Assembly (NCBI GenBank): GCA_001792895.1
Contig: MARA01000001.1
Span: 1,054,001 to 1,118,000 of the forward strand
Source: Lentinus brumalis
Taxonomy: Eukaryota; Basidiomycota; Agaricomycetes; Polyporales; Polyporaceae
DNA length: 64,000 nt
Direction of reading: 5' to 3'
Made by a program: the position numbers and the translations under genes. The notes beneath the pieces are model-generated. The model did no database searches, was not told where the DNA came from, and worked only from the letters and a program-made list of their open reading frames with translations. Shown here one piece after another: positions 37,728 to 48,838 of the stretch (the first letter of the stretch is position 1; every line of letters starts with the position of its first letter).

Positions 37728-37880
37728 AACTTGCGGGCAGAGCGCGGTCAATACATCGTAACAGCAGAGAAGTATATTGAAATGACCATTCAATGTGCAA
37801 TTGCATGCACTAACAGTCCCTTGACATCTTCAGCGACACACCCACGCATGTCGAGCATTCGCTAAGTCCCTTCCCCCGTC
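37728..37880. promoter_or_regulatory. Short divergent promoter, methyltransferase / small gene A
   Basis: Only about 150 bp separate the two starts, so control sequences are probably shared. A related but diverged copy of the methyltransferase end of this region, including bases from the methyltransferase first exon, lies at about 39405-39440 upstream of small gene B. Confidence 0.45.
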
Positions 37881-38339
37881 ATGTCTCACAGTGATGCAGC
37901 ATCCTCGTCAGTGTCCCCACCATCCCAGCAAGTCCTCGTGCCCGAACAGGGGAAATACCCAACTCGTGCCTACGGAGTCCTCCTCGATGCTGAATGCATC
38001 CATTATTGGGGCACGCAGCTCTACGACAAAGTGCGCCCTGGCAGACTCTCGAATATGTCTCCCGAGGATGCTCGCAAGACTGTCTTGGCCATACGCCATG
38101 CTACCCTCGCTGAATTTTCGCGCCTGGTCTACGATGCTTTCCCCAACGTCCCGCGGCTGCGACGCAACCTAATCCTCATGGACGCCGCGGAGGGCACGTG
38201 GCTGCTCGTTCTCAAGGACAACAGCACGCACTCCTGTCGCTACGCCTACCTTGACCCGGAGGACGTGATAGGTATAAAGAAGTTGTTGGGTCTGCGACGT
38301 CAAGCGGCGAAGTGGCACCACGTCTCTGGCTACGACTGA
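37881..38339 (+). CDS. Small lineage-restricted protein A (152 residues), tandem paralog of B
   Basis: One exon from MSHSDAASSSVSPPSQQVLV to WHHVSGYD. No signal peptide or membrane segment. The N terminus is Ser-rich and the rest looks folded (YGVLLDAECIHYWGTQLYDK, DAFPNVPRLRRNLILMD, TWLLVLKDNSTHSCRYAYLD). I do not recognise a family. It is about 93% identical in protein to the gene at 39622. The core is nearly unchanged, and most replacements fall in the first 20 and last 25 residues. Confidence 0.75.
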   Translation: MSHSDAASSSVSPPSQQVLVPEQGKYPTRAYGVLLDAECIHYWGTQLYDKVRPGRLSNMSPEDARKTVLAIRHATLAEFSRLVYDAFPNVPRLRRNLILMDAAEGTWLLVLKDNSTHSCRYAYLDPEDVIGIKKLLGLRRQAAKWHHVSGYD

Positions 38340-38516
38340 TGGTATGCGTCCTCGTCATCCGTGATTTCGTCTTTGTCTCAACACTTTTCACTGCTAGGCA
38401 GGCTCCCATGGGTGCTTGACCCATGTCACCACGGAGAGACGCTTCTCAGCCGCTATGCACTCTACCATCCGTGTCATTTGAGTTGTCTCGCGCCGTCGTT
38501 TATAGGCAACATCGTA

Positions 38517-39107
38517 CAGTACTCTCAGTAGTGGTATTCGAATTCCCCCCTCTATTAGAGGGCGGGACTTCGAAGATCTATCTCCCCGTATAAGCGGAGT
38601 TAGAGTGAGGGTTTTGGGTTAGGGCTTTGGTTAGGTTGTTAGGTTAGGTTAGTTGGTTAGGTTGTTAGGGTTAGGCGCCCTCAACAGTACCTGCCCCCCG
38701 AAGGGCGCCGGTATAGATTTATCGCGCGAACGAGGCTTTAGTGTGCCCGCCTGAGTGCTCCCGGCCTGGGGGACCCCCCGAGCGCAGCGAGGGAGGGGAG
38801 GGAGCAGGAATGGCGGGTCCTCTTCGCGCACCCTATGGATAACTTAGTTAATGGCAATAATTATTATTTTCGACCATTACACAGCTCTCTTCGATCTCCC
38901 CGACTCTATTCGACTTCCCGTCCTCTTCTATCTCCCCTGCCAGGTCCTGGGCCGGCGCCACGCACTCTATTCGACCTCCCCCCCGTCTTCTATCTCCCTG
39001 CGCCAGTTCAAGCTGCGCCAGCCGGCCTATTCCATCTCCCTTGGGGGTATTCAAAGTCCTGCCCTCTAATAGACGGGGGACTTCGAATACCACTACTGAG
39101 TCCCCTC
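38517..39107. mobile_element. 591-bp hAT-like non-autonomous element
   Basis: The ends are inverted repeats of about 50 bp: CTCAGTAGTGGTATTCGAA near 38523 and its inverse TTCGAATACCACTACTGAG near 39082-39100. Both continue inward with TCTATTAGAGGGC-like sequence. The 8-bp direct repeat ACATCGTA lies just outside each end (38509-38516 and 39108-39115), the target duplication size of hAT transposons. Short internal modules (CTCTATTCGACTTCCC..TCTATCTCCC at 38903-38939 and 38964-39000) resemble subterminal repeats. No transposase frame is present. Confidence 0.8.
38609..38675 (+). repeat. Telomere-like TTAGG(G) degenerate repeat inside the element
   Basis: A 67-bp run of TTAGGG, TTAGG and TTGGTTAGG units lies inside the hAT-like element. 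TTAGGG is the common fungal telomere repeat. The run is irregular, so chance or an internal transposon repeat remains possible. Confidence 0.55.
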
Positions 39108-39115
39108 ACATCGTA

Positions 39116-39621
39116 TACTTACCGTGTATCATAGATGAAAATGGAACCTTCACTCATCCCTCTCGTGTTCCCTCGTAGTCCCGATATGAGACGGTCTACC
39201 GGTGTATGTTACACACATTGGAACTTTCCCTTGTGGCTTCTAACTTCATGTACCGTTCAGGCTCGAATCCCATGACGAACTCAGAATGGGTGGAAACGCA
39301 TGCACTCACGAAGGTGCCCGAACCAGAATGTGAACTGCATGAAGGTGAGGGACATGTAAGTGAGCTCACCGCTGAGCCAACCGTGACGCATTGACGTTCG
39401 GCGTCTCTCTGCCTCAGCACGTAACCACCATCACCCGTGCGCCCAGAGCTCGGTCAGGAATATATAGCGGTACGCATCAGATCGTCAACCATTCATTTAC
39501 AAGGCATGCACTCATGTAGCACTTATCAATCAGTTTCTCGAGGTTTGAATTCAGCCACACACCAGCGTACCCGAATAAGTACATCGCACTTCAAGCATCT
39601 GCTACGTGCCTCACCGCCGTG
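39116..39621. other. Spacer between the hAT-like element and small gene B
   Basis: The end nearest gene B (from about 39405) is a diverged copy of the region upstream of gene A. The rest has no gene. A short minus-strand stretch around 39260-39385 has tRNA-promoter-like words but no tRNA fold. Confidence 0.4.
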
Positions 39622-40089
39622 ATGTCTCGTAGTGATGCAGCATCGTCTTCAGCATCCCCGCCGTCCCCACCATCTCAGCAAGTCCTCGTGCCCGAACAGG
39701 GGAAATACCCAACTCGTGCCTACGGAGTCCTCCTCGACGCTGAATGCATCCATTATTGGGGCACGCAGCTCTACGACAAAGTGCGCCCTGGCAGACTCTC
39801 GACGATGTCTCCCGAGGAAGCTCGCAAGACTGTCTTGGCCATACGCCATGCTACCCTCGCTGAATTTTCGCGCCTGGTCTACGATGCCTTCCCCAACGTC
39901 CCGCGGCTGCGACGCAACCTCATCCTCATGGACGACGCGGAGGGCACGTGGCTCCTTGTTCTCAAGGACAACAGCACGCACTCCTGTCGCCACGCCTACC
40001 TTGACCCGGAGGACGTGATCGGTATAAAGAAGTTGTTGGGTCTGCAGCGTCAGGCGGCGAAGTGGTATCGTGTCTCTGGCTACGACTGA
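39622..40089 (+). CDS. Small lineage-restricted protein B (155 residues), tandem paralog of A
   Basis: Starts MSRSDAASSSASPPSPPSQQ, with a 9-nt in-frame gain (PSP) compared with gene A, and ends WYRVSGYD. The core between PEQGKYPTRAYG and GIKKLLGL is nearly identical to A. TATATA occurs about 160 bp upstream (39459). The duplicated block also includes about 150-190 bp after the stop, where it lacks the transposon found after gene A. Confidence 0.75.
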   Translation: MSRSDAASSSASPPSPPSQQVLVPEQGKYPTRAYGVLLDAECIHYWGTQLYDKVRPGRLSTMSPEEARKTVLAIRHATLAEFSRLVYDAFPNVPRLRRNLILMDDAEGTWLLVLKDNSTHSCRHAYLDPEDVIGIKKLLGLQRQAAKWYRVSGYD

Positions 40090-40628
40090 TGATATGCGTC
40101 CTCATCGTCCGTGATCTTGTCTTCGTCTCAACGCTTCTCCCCATTATATAGGATCAGCGGCTCTGTCCAGAAGTACGGTACTTGACCGTTCCACCATGGA
40201 CAGACGCTCTCAGCCTCTACACCCTTTGCTATGCGTTTGTTATCCGAGTTGTCTTGTCGCGTTGTTCGTTGCAATCTTGTATACCATGTACCATTATACC
40301 AATGGGATTTCAATCTTTCGGACCCCACATGGTCTCTCATTCACAAGAGAGCGTCTCGAATTACTCGCAAGTGACAGCAACGGAGTCCCATATGCGCTAT
40401 GTACGCGCTGCTGTCAGCATTTCGGGCCTCGGAGCTACAGCGTACATTTGAGGCGGACGCGAATGTGGACTGGGACACGTACGCAGTCGAAGATGCGACG
40501 ACCATGACAGTCAGGATGTAGATCCCAGGAGTGCGAACATTGTGGTGAAAGTTGGATTTGAACCGTATCGTACATTGGAGCAAGTTTCAGTTTAGTCGGT
40601 CAATCTCGTCACTTCCTGTGCATCCTCA
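40090..40628. other. Intergenic after small gene B
   Basis: The first ~190 bases correspond to the sequence after gene A, and around 40255-40285 they represent the site without the transposon. The rest has no gene. Confidence 0.4.
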
Positions 40629-41977
40629 TCAAGTTCCGACAAACGGTGCGACTCCGTCAATCTGAAAGGCAAAGTGAGCGTTGCGTCGCAGGCGAATCTT
40701 CAAGTAGAATCGCACTCACCCAGCATGCCAACGATCCAACCACTTCAGAGAGTTGCCTACAAAGGATACTGTCAGGGCCGATGGTATACGGACCGGGAGC
40801 ATTGAGGGGCAGTGGGTCGATGTCCTTATACACTCGGCGGCCGTCCTGTATCTTGAGACACCACACATCCAGTCCTGCCCATCGGTAATGCACGTCCTCA
40901 CTTCCGTCAGGCTTCGATGTATCGGTGAGAGGAGAGCTAGACTAGAATGCACGATTCACTCACGAAGTCAGCGACATGAGTGCTGACGCCGTCGCGATGA
41001 CGTTTGGACGGTAGTCGGAAAGGCCGTTCGGTTGGTCTCCACTGCCTGCCTCCATAACGATACAACAAGAGATGTCTTTGCGTGACTTCATGCCATGGAT
41101 GGCGCCCTCGCGTGTGGTAAGAATTTTGCCTTGCATAGTCGTTAGTATCGACGAAGAACTCCACGACAACTAGCGATTTGCGATACTCACCGTGCCTTCT
41201 GATGGACTTTCGAGGGTGATGTAACAGCGCATAACGAACGCGGCCGACAGTCTCTGGTAGCGTTGAGACGTCGAGCTGTTCCTTGGGGATAGCACTAGAC
41301 TTGATGGCAGCTCGCTCACAATCGAAGCATTGCTCGTCGTCCAGTTCGCTTCGAAGGTCAATGTGGGGTATCATTCCGACGTCTCTGTTCGGATACTTCG
41401 TCAAGATGCGATGCACTGCTGCTATAGTTTCAGTGTTTTATCCCTGAGGTCGTTGTCAGTCCGGGTGTACTCTGTGGATAGAGGGACCTCAACTGATGCA
41501 TGGTCCGTGGTCGGTGTCACACTCACATAGTGGAATACCCTCGTATGCTTCTGCCAGAACACGAAGCGTTCGCTGAGGTCGGCCATAAGATGATCGTTGG
41601 CGAAGTCGTGTACTGAAATGTTATCAAACAGCTCAGGGGCGACGAACATGGACTTCTTGATGACTGACGCCAGCAACAAATCCTCAACGCCGGGGGTACC
41701 ATGGGAGGATCCTGAATCAACCGTGAATCAGCATTGTGATACTCGATGGGAGGTATGGACTTACCCTCTCCTTCAACTTGCTCTCGCGGCCGCCTGTCGG
41801 TTCAGCCGACCTAGCAACGCGTCGCATGTGGAAGATAATCATAATGCATATGGTCAGCAGAGAAACCCATAGAAGACGCTCTGGAGATTCAAGACATCGA
41901 ACAGCGCCAGACACTGATGAGGTGTTGAGGAAGCTTAAGGTCTGTCTGTGATGCATGGTGAAGGTCACTGCGCACAA
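40629..41977 (-). CDS. Uncertain multi-exon gene, predicted single-pass membrane protein
   Basis: Exon-like pieces on the minus strand read as protein. These are a membrane segment LLWVSLLTICIMIIFHMRRV (about 41840-41900), then LLLASVIKKSMFVAPELFDN, SERFVFWQKHTRVFHY, VHRILTKYPNRDVGMIPHID, ALLHHPRKSIRRHG, then DISCCIVMEAGSGDQPNGLS after an intron with a CTAAC branch site, and VWCLKIQDGRRVYKDIDPLP near the end. No family is recognised. One junction (after VFHY, to VHRILTKYP) cannot be made in frame with GT-AG borders. The model may therefore contain an error, or the gene may be decaying. Ends are approximate. Confidence 0.4.
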
Positions 41978-42202
41978 GCCGGAATTTGCACCGGACTATA
42001 AGCGGGCGACAGAAGTAAAAACCTATCGTATGCCCATTGACTGCATTTCGCTTTCCTATAGTCGGCTACCTGTTGCCCGGTGTCCAATATTGCACCGTAG
42101 TGGGTGGTGTACCGTGTGGTGATGGGCGCAGGTTAAGTAGCGCTCATAACCACACACCCGCCGCGTCGGCAGCTGTCGGCGTCTTTCTTCCTCTTGAACG
42201 CC

Positions 42203-42806
42203 ATGAACACCTCCCTCGCCGTCGCCAGACGTGCTGCCCTCCGAGCGAGGGCGGCTGCCCGCGTCAGGACCTACGTCGCCCCTGCAGCGACTCAGGCTCC
42301 CGCACCGACTTCGCCCGCCCCCTTGACCGCCACCATGCCCCAAGATGACGACCCGCAACTCGCCGACTACCCCCGCCTGCCGTTCGTGTCGAAACAGACC
42401 CGCCCGGCGCGCGGATGGGAGGATCAACAGTTCAGGAGGAACTACGGTGAACCGGTGCGCGTCCAGCGATGAGTGCAAGAGAGGCAGAGAGGTCTGACAG
42501 TGCGACAGCTGCACGAGCAAGAGGAGGTGCTCTCCATGTGGGGGCCCGATGTCCCCGTCGTCCCCCGCAGACCGCACTGCGCTGGTTCTCTATCGCTGTG
42601 CTGGGCTTCGTGAGCTTCGGTGTCTTCTGCAACTACGCCCACCCCCAGATTCCTGCTGTGCGCCGCGAGTACCCGTTCGCAGGATTGGTGAGCGAGCTTG
42701 GCGGATACGAGGAGAACAAGGTTCGTCACCCATGTGTCATCACACGTCTCTGCGTCTGACCTTCCGGCAGGCTAGGGTAGAGCAGGACACCGAGGCAGAC
42801 GAATAG
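42203..42806 (+). CDS. NDUFB8: NADH:ubiquinone oxidoreductase subunit NDUFB8 (complex I, ASHI/B8)
   Basis: An accessory subunit of mitochondrial complex I. The N terminus MNTSLAVARRAALRARAAAR is a typical mitochondrial presequence. The mature part has YPRLPFVSKQTRPARGW, QFRRNYGEPLHEQEEVLSMW and GPDVPVVPP. One membrane helix (ALRWFSIAVLGFVSFGVF) comes next, then VRREYPFAGLVSELGGYEEN. Three exons: an intron after GEP (about 42457-42511) and one after EENK (about 42721-42770). The stop is at 42804. The length and order match fungal homologs. Confidence 0.9.
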
Positions 42807-42959
42807 ATGTATATGTGTCCTCGCTGCAACCGAAATCTTCATCGCCATGCCTAGTCTGCGTCATAACATGGTCTGCGACGAGCAGGAGCCAACGCGCGAA
42901 GGAACTACGACTACAGATGACTCTACAATATAGATTACAGGGGACAGATGATGAGCAGC

Positions 42960-45900
42960 TCATTCTAGGTCCTGATTGACCTGTTCCTCCGTCTCCGCCG
43001 CCCCAGGTGGAGGTTTGCGTACTGGTCGTGGCTTCGGGCGAGGGCGGAGACCTAACTCTTCTCGACTCGGGGCTGGGATGTCTGCAGGCGTGGGTTGCTC
43101 ACCCGCGACGAACTCGTCGTCCTCACTGTCTGACGGCGATCTCGCACGCTTCTTCGTCGTCCGTTTACCTCCTCGACCACGTCCGCGACCTCTCCCCCTA
43201 CCTCCACCTCTCGCAGGAGGCGCTCCTTCTTCTGCAGCACCGGCTCCGTCTGCCTTGGCCTTCCCATTGCCAGTCTTCTTCCTCTTCTTCGCCGGCGGTG
43301 CGTCGGCGTCAGGCTCAAAAACGCTCACCTCGCCCTCACCATCTCCACTCGGAGTCGAAGAATTGCGGAGCTTGGCTTGCTGCTTCCTAAAGTCTGACAC
43401 AACCTGCTGCAGCCGTTTGCTGGTGTATGCTTGCCGCTTGCGCGGGGCAGCATTCCCACCCAGCGGAATGTCGAAGAACCCAGCAAGATTCCCTTGCGCG
43501 TTCGCTGACGCGTTCTACGAGAGTCACCGTCAGGACACGCAAGAAAATGGGCACCTATGAGAGAGCATTGGCTTACTTGCGATCGCTTGTTCATCTTGCG
43601 GATGATGGGCAGAAGGAGGTCGTCGACCTTGACCTGGTTCCAACCAAGTTCGGTGCTAAAGTAGCTGTACATCATATCAGCTCGACGATCTAGAAGCTGA
43701 TCGAGCCAGAGACATACTTCCGAAGAGCGTCGAGATCTGGCATGCCCCACTTGAAGGGTTCGGTTGACTCGTCGACAGTTGGATGGTAGTATGCGTCCCT
43801 CTGGGAGTAATGGCGGCGAGTCAACGGATTTACCCAGATACGCCACATGCGAGGGCACCTACCACAGCTGGGTTAGGCCAATCGGCCGGCAGATACAGAT
43901 CCTTGAATTTCTTCTTCTACATTCATCCGGTCAGCCCGTCATCGTTCAACGCATCGCAGTAGCACTCACGAATCGTTTGCGGAACTTCGTCGAGCTCTCC
44001 TCCGGCTTGTCCCGCCCGCTCTGGACCTTCATCCACCACGCCCTGAACTTATGCAGCCCGTCGTGCCCCGGAAACTCGCTCAGCAGCTCCATCGCGACGA
44101 CTGGTCCAACTCCAGGCAGGCCCTCCGTATAGTCGCTCCCGAGGAGGTACGCGAGCCGGACGAGCTTGTCGCGGTCCAGGCTGAGCTCGCGCTCGAGGTC
44201 AGACAGGAGGAAGCACTCGACCGTCTTGGACTGGTTGAACATATTCTTGAGGACGCGAGCGCCCCCAAAGAGGAAGACGTCCGAGTCGTCGGTGATGATC
44301 CCGTCAACAAGCCCGAAAGAGAGGAGCGCGGCGCATTGGGCTTCGGCCTCCATGGGAGCGGTGATGTATGGTATCCCGAAGAGACGAAGCATGATCTGCA
44401 ATAGGATGCCCTCGTCAACAAAGCAGCAGACCGGCGAACCTGCAACTCACCATGATCTGTGAGATCATCTGCTGGGTGATGTCCTCCGAGTCACGCATCG
44501 CATTCTTCTTCTGCTTGTTCAGCTCGCGAATCTCATCGTCGATCTCCCTCCGGATGGCATCGATGTCCTTGCCCTTCACTTGCGAGAGGAAACGCGTGTA
44601 CTCGTCCTCCTCGGCATTGGTATCGATCTCCTGTGCAGCGTCCCAGCTCTCTTCCGCTCGAATCTCGCCTGTCGATGGCCCTGCGGTAGGACTCGGAGAG
44701 CGGGACCATCGAGTTTCGCCGGGATCCGCTTCAGAATCTGAAGAGGACTCGACTTCGATGCTATGATGCACCCCTGAAGAAGAAGAGGGAGCAGGTGCCC
44801 CGGAGGAACCACTTGTAGACGCGACTAGTGTCGAGGAGGGCGGCACAGGGACACTATTGTTTGTCGGAGCTCTGATTGGTGGCGGCGACTGTCTTCGCGT
44901 GGGCTGTACAGGGCGATCGACTGGAGCTCCAGCCGCGAAACGCGCAGTCTCTTTCGCTGAAGATGCGTCCGTAGACAGTCGAGGCGGGTGTCGCGGCGGC
45001 GGCGGAGACTGCACAACCTCAACATCTTCCATGTCCTCCTCTGAGTCCGCATTCACAGCCATGGGTGCAATAGCGGCAGGGAGCTCTTGCTGCGAGGTGC
45101 GGACAGAGGGCGGCGTCGTGCGCACAAGAGCGGGTGGAAGATCGCCCTGTACGGTAGCCACAGGGTGTTCTGGTTGCGGTGAAGGCGCACTAGTGACCGG
45201 AACTTCTTCCATGTCTTCCTCAGAATCCGAAGGTACGTGTATCGGCGCCTTGGAAGGCGAACGCACGGGGTCCTGCGGGAGCAAAAGACTGGGCATGCCG
45301 AACACCGTTGAGCTGGAGAATGGTGTCGGTGCATTAGCCCTTGAGGCCGGAGGGCGACGCGGACCGGCACCACCGATCGACAAGGCTGTTTCCAGGCGAG
45401 TAGGGGACGCGTACAGGTCCTCGTCGTCCGTTTCATCACTGACTGTGTGAATCTGTTGCGAGCGCCGCCAATCAGGGGATGTTCGAGCTTGAGATGCGGA
45501 GCCGGATGACTCTCCGTTCTTTGGAATCGAGAACGGAGCAGGGGCTGAACGTCGCGACTCTTCCATTGCTCGACGAAGGCTGGCTTCCTCTTCAAGTTCG
45601 ATGGACTCTTGTATGGCGGAAGCGAGCTCAGGATCTTCCTGGTCGTCCACCGCATCGGCAAGTTGGGGCAACTCATCGTCTTCGGGTTCGAACAGCGGGC
45701 GAGAGTTCCGCTTGCGCGCCACTCGTGTCGTGAGTGGTGTCAGCTTGTTGGGCTTGTAACGCGCAGCCACAGCCTGTATTGCTTGCTCTCTGCGGTAATC
45801 TCTAAGGTCCGCATCGTAGGGCTCCTGTACAGCCGGCGCACTAGCGAATCGTGTCAGAGCAGCCATGGCGGTACCAGCGAAAGGTACCTACATAGGTACA

Positions 45901-47162
45901 TCTTCCATGTCGTCGTCTTCGTCTTCATCACTCTGGACATGTACAGGCGTTGGATCGATCTCAATAGGTTTCGCAGCAGTGCCCTCGTCACGAATACCGA
46001 GAACCCAACCACCCTCCGCACCCTCGTTCTTGACAAGCACATACTGCTTGTTGCGCTCGCTCGCTATCCGGATGGGAATGGTGATATGCGCCTTACCGAT
46101 GCTGTCCGTCGTGACGAGGAGCTGCTGGGTCAGCGAGTTACGCTGCTTGAGGTTCTTGATCTGCTGCTTCGAAAAGTCCAGCGCAGTCTTCGCGTTCCGC
46201 AGCATGCTCTGCAGCCGCTTGTACGACGTCTGCCGCGACTTCAGCCGGAGGTCGCCGATGATCTCGTACTGCACTTCAGTCGGGAGCTCGCGGAATGAGG
46301 GCGAGGTGACGTCGAAGTCCTCCGGCCGCATCTCCTCGATGAATGCACGAAGCTCGTCTTCGGTGGCGAGCCTCGGGTCTGGTACAGCGGTCGCTGTAGC
46401 CCTTGCTACGAGTTCGTCCATGTTGACATCCGGCAGCTTGTACGGGTCATGGTCGCGCCAACGGGACTTCTTCGAGGAGGATGGCGGGGTGGGCTGGGCA
46501 CCCTCCGACGACGGCTGCTTTGCGGGGGTCTTGTGTATGGGGCCAGGCCCGGTGAGGTCCTCCAGGTACACGGTGTTCTCGTCAATCCGAGCGGGAGGAG
46601 CTCTGCCCTTCTCTTTGCCATCAGGCCTGAGCCACGGATTAGTCAGTACGCTCACTGAGAGTACGAGCAAGCCAACGTACGTCTTACCAACAGCGTGTTC
46701 CAAAGCCTCCCGGCGCATATGCGCCGCGAGCAATCTCTCCGCGACCTTCGCATGGCTTGCCGCAGCCCCGCTCTTCTTCTTCTTGCGCTCTGCCTAACAC
46801 ACCCAATGCCGTCGGTGCATGTCACCGCCATAAAGTAACAGACGTACGATAGTGTTCATCTTCAGCGCTGGCGCACCGCCGTCAAACACGAAGACGGGCT
46901 TGATGCCATAGAAGAGGAGCTTGCATATCCTCCGCAGGAAACCAACGATGTGCGCGTTCACGAGCCCGTGTCCCTCCTTGTCTCGCATGGTAGCCTGAAA
47001 CTGGTATATCCAGATACTAGAGTCGATGGCCATGGACTTTCCTTCCATAGTCTCCAGGCTGTATTCGATTTAGCAAGCCTCTCGGTAAGAGAACTGCAAG
47101 TCTGCGCACAGTACCGGTCGGCCGACTGGGTCCAGGAGTTGCCAGAGAGACTTCACACCCAT
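42960..47162 (-). CDS. RAD2: DNA-repair endonuclease XPG / Rad2 (Rad13)
   Basis: A structure-specific nuclease that makes the 3' cut in nucleotide-excision repair. The N domain starts [20 protein letters not shown] at 47162 after splicing across a short intron, and continues [20 protein letters not shown] and [15 protein letters not shown] long acidic spacer (about 46600-44500) is typical of this family and carries [16 protein letters not shown] stretches. The I domain has [32 protein letters not shown] and [20 protein letters not shown], containing the metal-binding acids and the helix-hairpin-helix. The C terminus has [15 protein letters not shown], a basic nuclear signal ([11 protein letters not shown]), and ends [11 protein letters not shown]. 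Confidence 0.95.
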
Positions 47163-47457
47163 TTTTGCGCCCTTTCGCTCCTTCTACGTGCCCAGGGGGA
47201 GAATGAGACTCGGGAGACCATGTGGAGTCAGAGACAAGCAGCAGACAAGGCCTGTGGCTGGAATGCAAGCAAGAGAGCGCTCGTCCTCGGACGCGTCGCG
47301 CGTAATTAGTCACGCTCGCGGCGTTTACCCTTAAGTTATCGACAACCACCTTATCCACCGAGTTATCATCCAAAATCCTCCTGAACTTGGACCACCACGG
47401 GGTTGCTGCAGCCGTACTCTTCGAACACCCTCCTCATACGAATCAGGTACTCGAGAA

Positions 47458-48838
47458 ATGCCAGAAAGAGAGGTGAGCTGCTTGACTGTTTGATAGGTAT
47501 GTTACATCTGACGCGTATGTCCAGCGCGAACGCGAGGAGGACGAGTTGGCTGCGGCCATCTTCGGTCACTCCGACTCGGACCTTTCCTCAGACGAAGACG
47601 GTACGTCCTACATCTCCTCGTATTGGACCATCCAACTCATCAAAATACCCGAGCAGATGTCGCCCCTCCTCGCCGGGCCAGGGAGTCGCCCGGGCCAGAG
47701 GAGTCCTCCGCAGAGTCCGACGACGACTTCCGGGAGCAGGCGAAAACCCGCCCAAAATCGAAGCGGAAGACGAAGGGCAGACGGACCACGGGCGATGAGG
47801 AGGCGCGGCCGCAGAGGAAGAGGAAGCGGGCGGCGAAGAAGAAGGCCCCCGAGGAGGTGGACCTGAGCCAGTATCCGCCTGAAGTCGGTGCGTGTGCCAC
47901 TCTCGCTCCCGCTGCTGGAGTGTTGTCGCTGGGTCATGGGCGGGGTCTTGACATGCGTGTGTGCAGCTGCGAAGATGCGCCTGGACATGCAGTTTGAGGC
48001 CATCCTGAAGCCGAAGAAGGGCTCTCGCCAGAAGCGCAAGAGAAAGGACGACGACGACGTCCTGGACAGATATGCGGACGAGGAGGTCTCGCGGCTCCGT
48101 GAAGCCATGCTCGCGGCCGCTGCCGATGACGAGCAGGCGAACAGGGAAAAGCTCCCAGCTACGTCGAAGCTGCGGCTGCTACCGCAAGTCATGGAGGTTC
48201 TCCGCAAGTATGTGTTGTCGTCTACTCCATCTGGCTACCGCCGTTAAACTTGTTTCCCTAGAACGTCACTTGCCCAATCCATCATCGACAACAACCTCCT
48301 CGAGGGCGTCTGCAAGTGGCTAGAGCCCCTCCCAGACAAGTCGCTCCCCGCACTCGACATCCAAAAGGAGTTCTTCCCCATGCTCAAGAAGATGGAGTTC
48401 ATCGACACGAACGTGCTCAAGGAGTCCAAGCTCGGCCGCGTCATCCTCTTCTACACCAAGTGCAAGCGCGTCACCCCCGACATCCAGCGCGCCGCGAACG
48501 ACCTCGTCTCCATCTGGTCCCGCCCCATCATCAAGCGCTCCGCCTCCTACCGCGACCGCGTCATCCCCACCGCGCAGACCGACGTCGAGGGCCAGGGCGT
48601 GCGCACCGGGGAGCGGCTCAACGCGATCCTCGCGCGCGCGCGGGAGACCGACAAGAACCGCGTCCGCAAGAACGCCGTCGCGATCCCCCAGAGCCAGCTC
48701 GGCAGCTACACCGTCGCGCCGCGCTCGAACGCCGGTATGTCCCGGAGCAACGTGCCCGTGGACGTGGACATCCAGCGCAGGAAGCAGAACGCGGAGCGGC
48801 TCAAGAGCCTGACGAGGAAGATGACAGCGAAGTCGTGA
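47458..48838 (+). CDS. IWS1: Transcription elongation factor Iws1 / Spn1
   Basis: Binds Spt6 and RNA polymerase II during elongation. A five-codon first exon (MPERE, 47458-47472) splices to REREEDELAAAIFGHSDSDL, an acidic N-terminal region. An upstream exon is possible. A basic linker (KSKRKTKGRR, RKRKRAAKKK) precedes the TFIIS N-terminal-type domain: LRLLPQVMEVLRK, SLAQSIIDNNLLEGVCKWLE, FFPMLKKMEFIDTNVLKESK, GRVILFYTKCKRVTPDIQRA, DLVSIWSRPIIKRSASYRD. The protein ends KSLTRKMTAKS. Its start lies about 300 bp from the RAD2 start on the other strand, so the two share a promoter region. Confidence 0.92.

Noticed and set aside
39260..39385. tRNA or SINE-like promoter words (GGCTCAGCGGTGAG and GATTCGAGCC) on the minus strand
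   Set aside because: Spacing and arms do not form a cloverleaf, no poly-A or target duplication is visible, and the second word is imperfect.
40553..40566. GGTTCAAATCC on the minus strand, a perfect tRNA B-box word
   Set aside because: No matching A box, anticodon stem or acceptor stem within tRNA distance.
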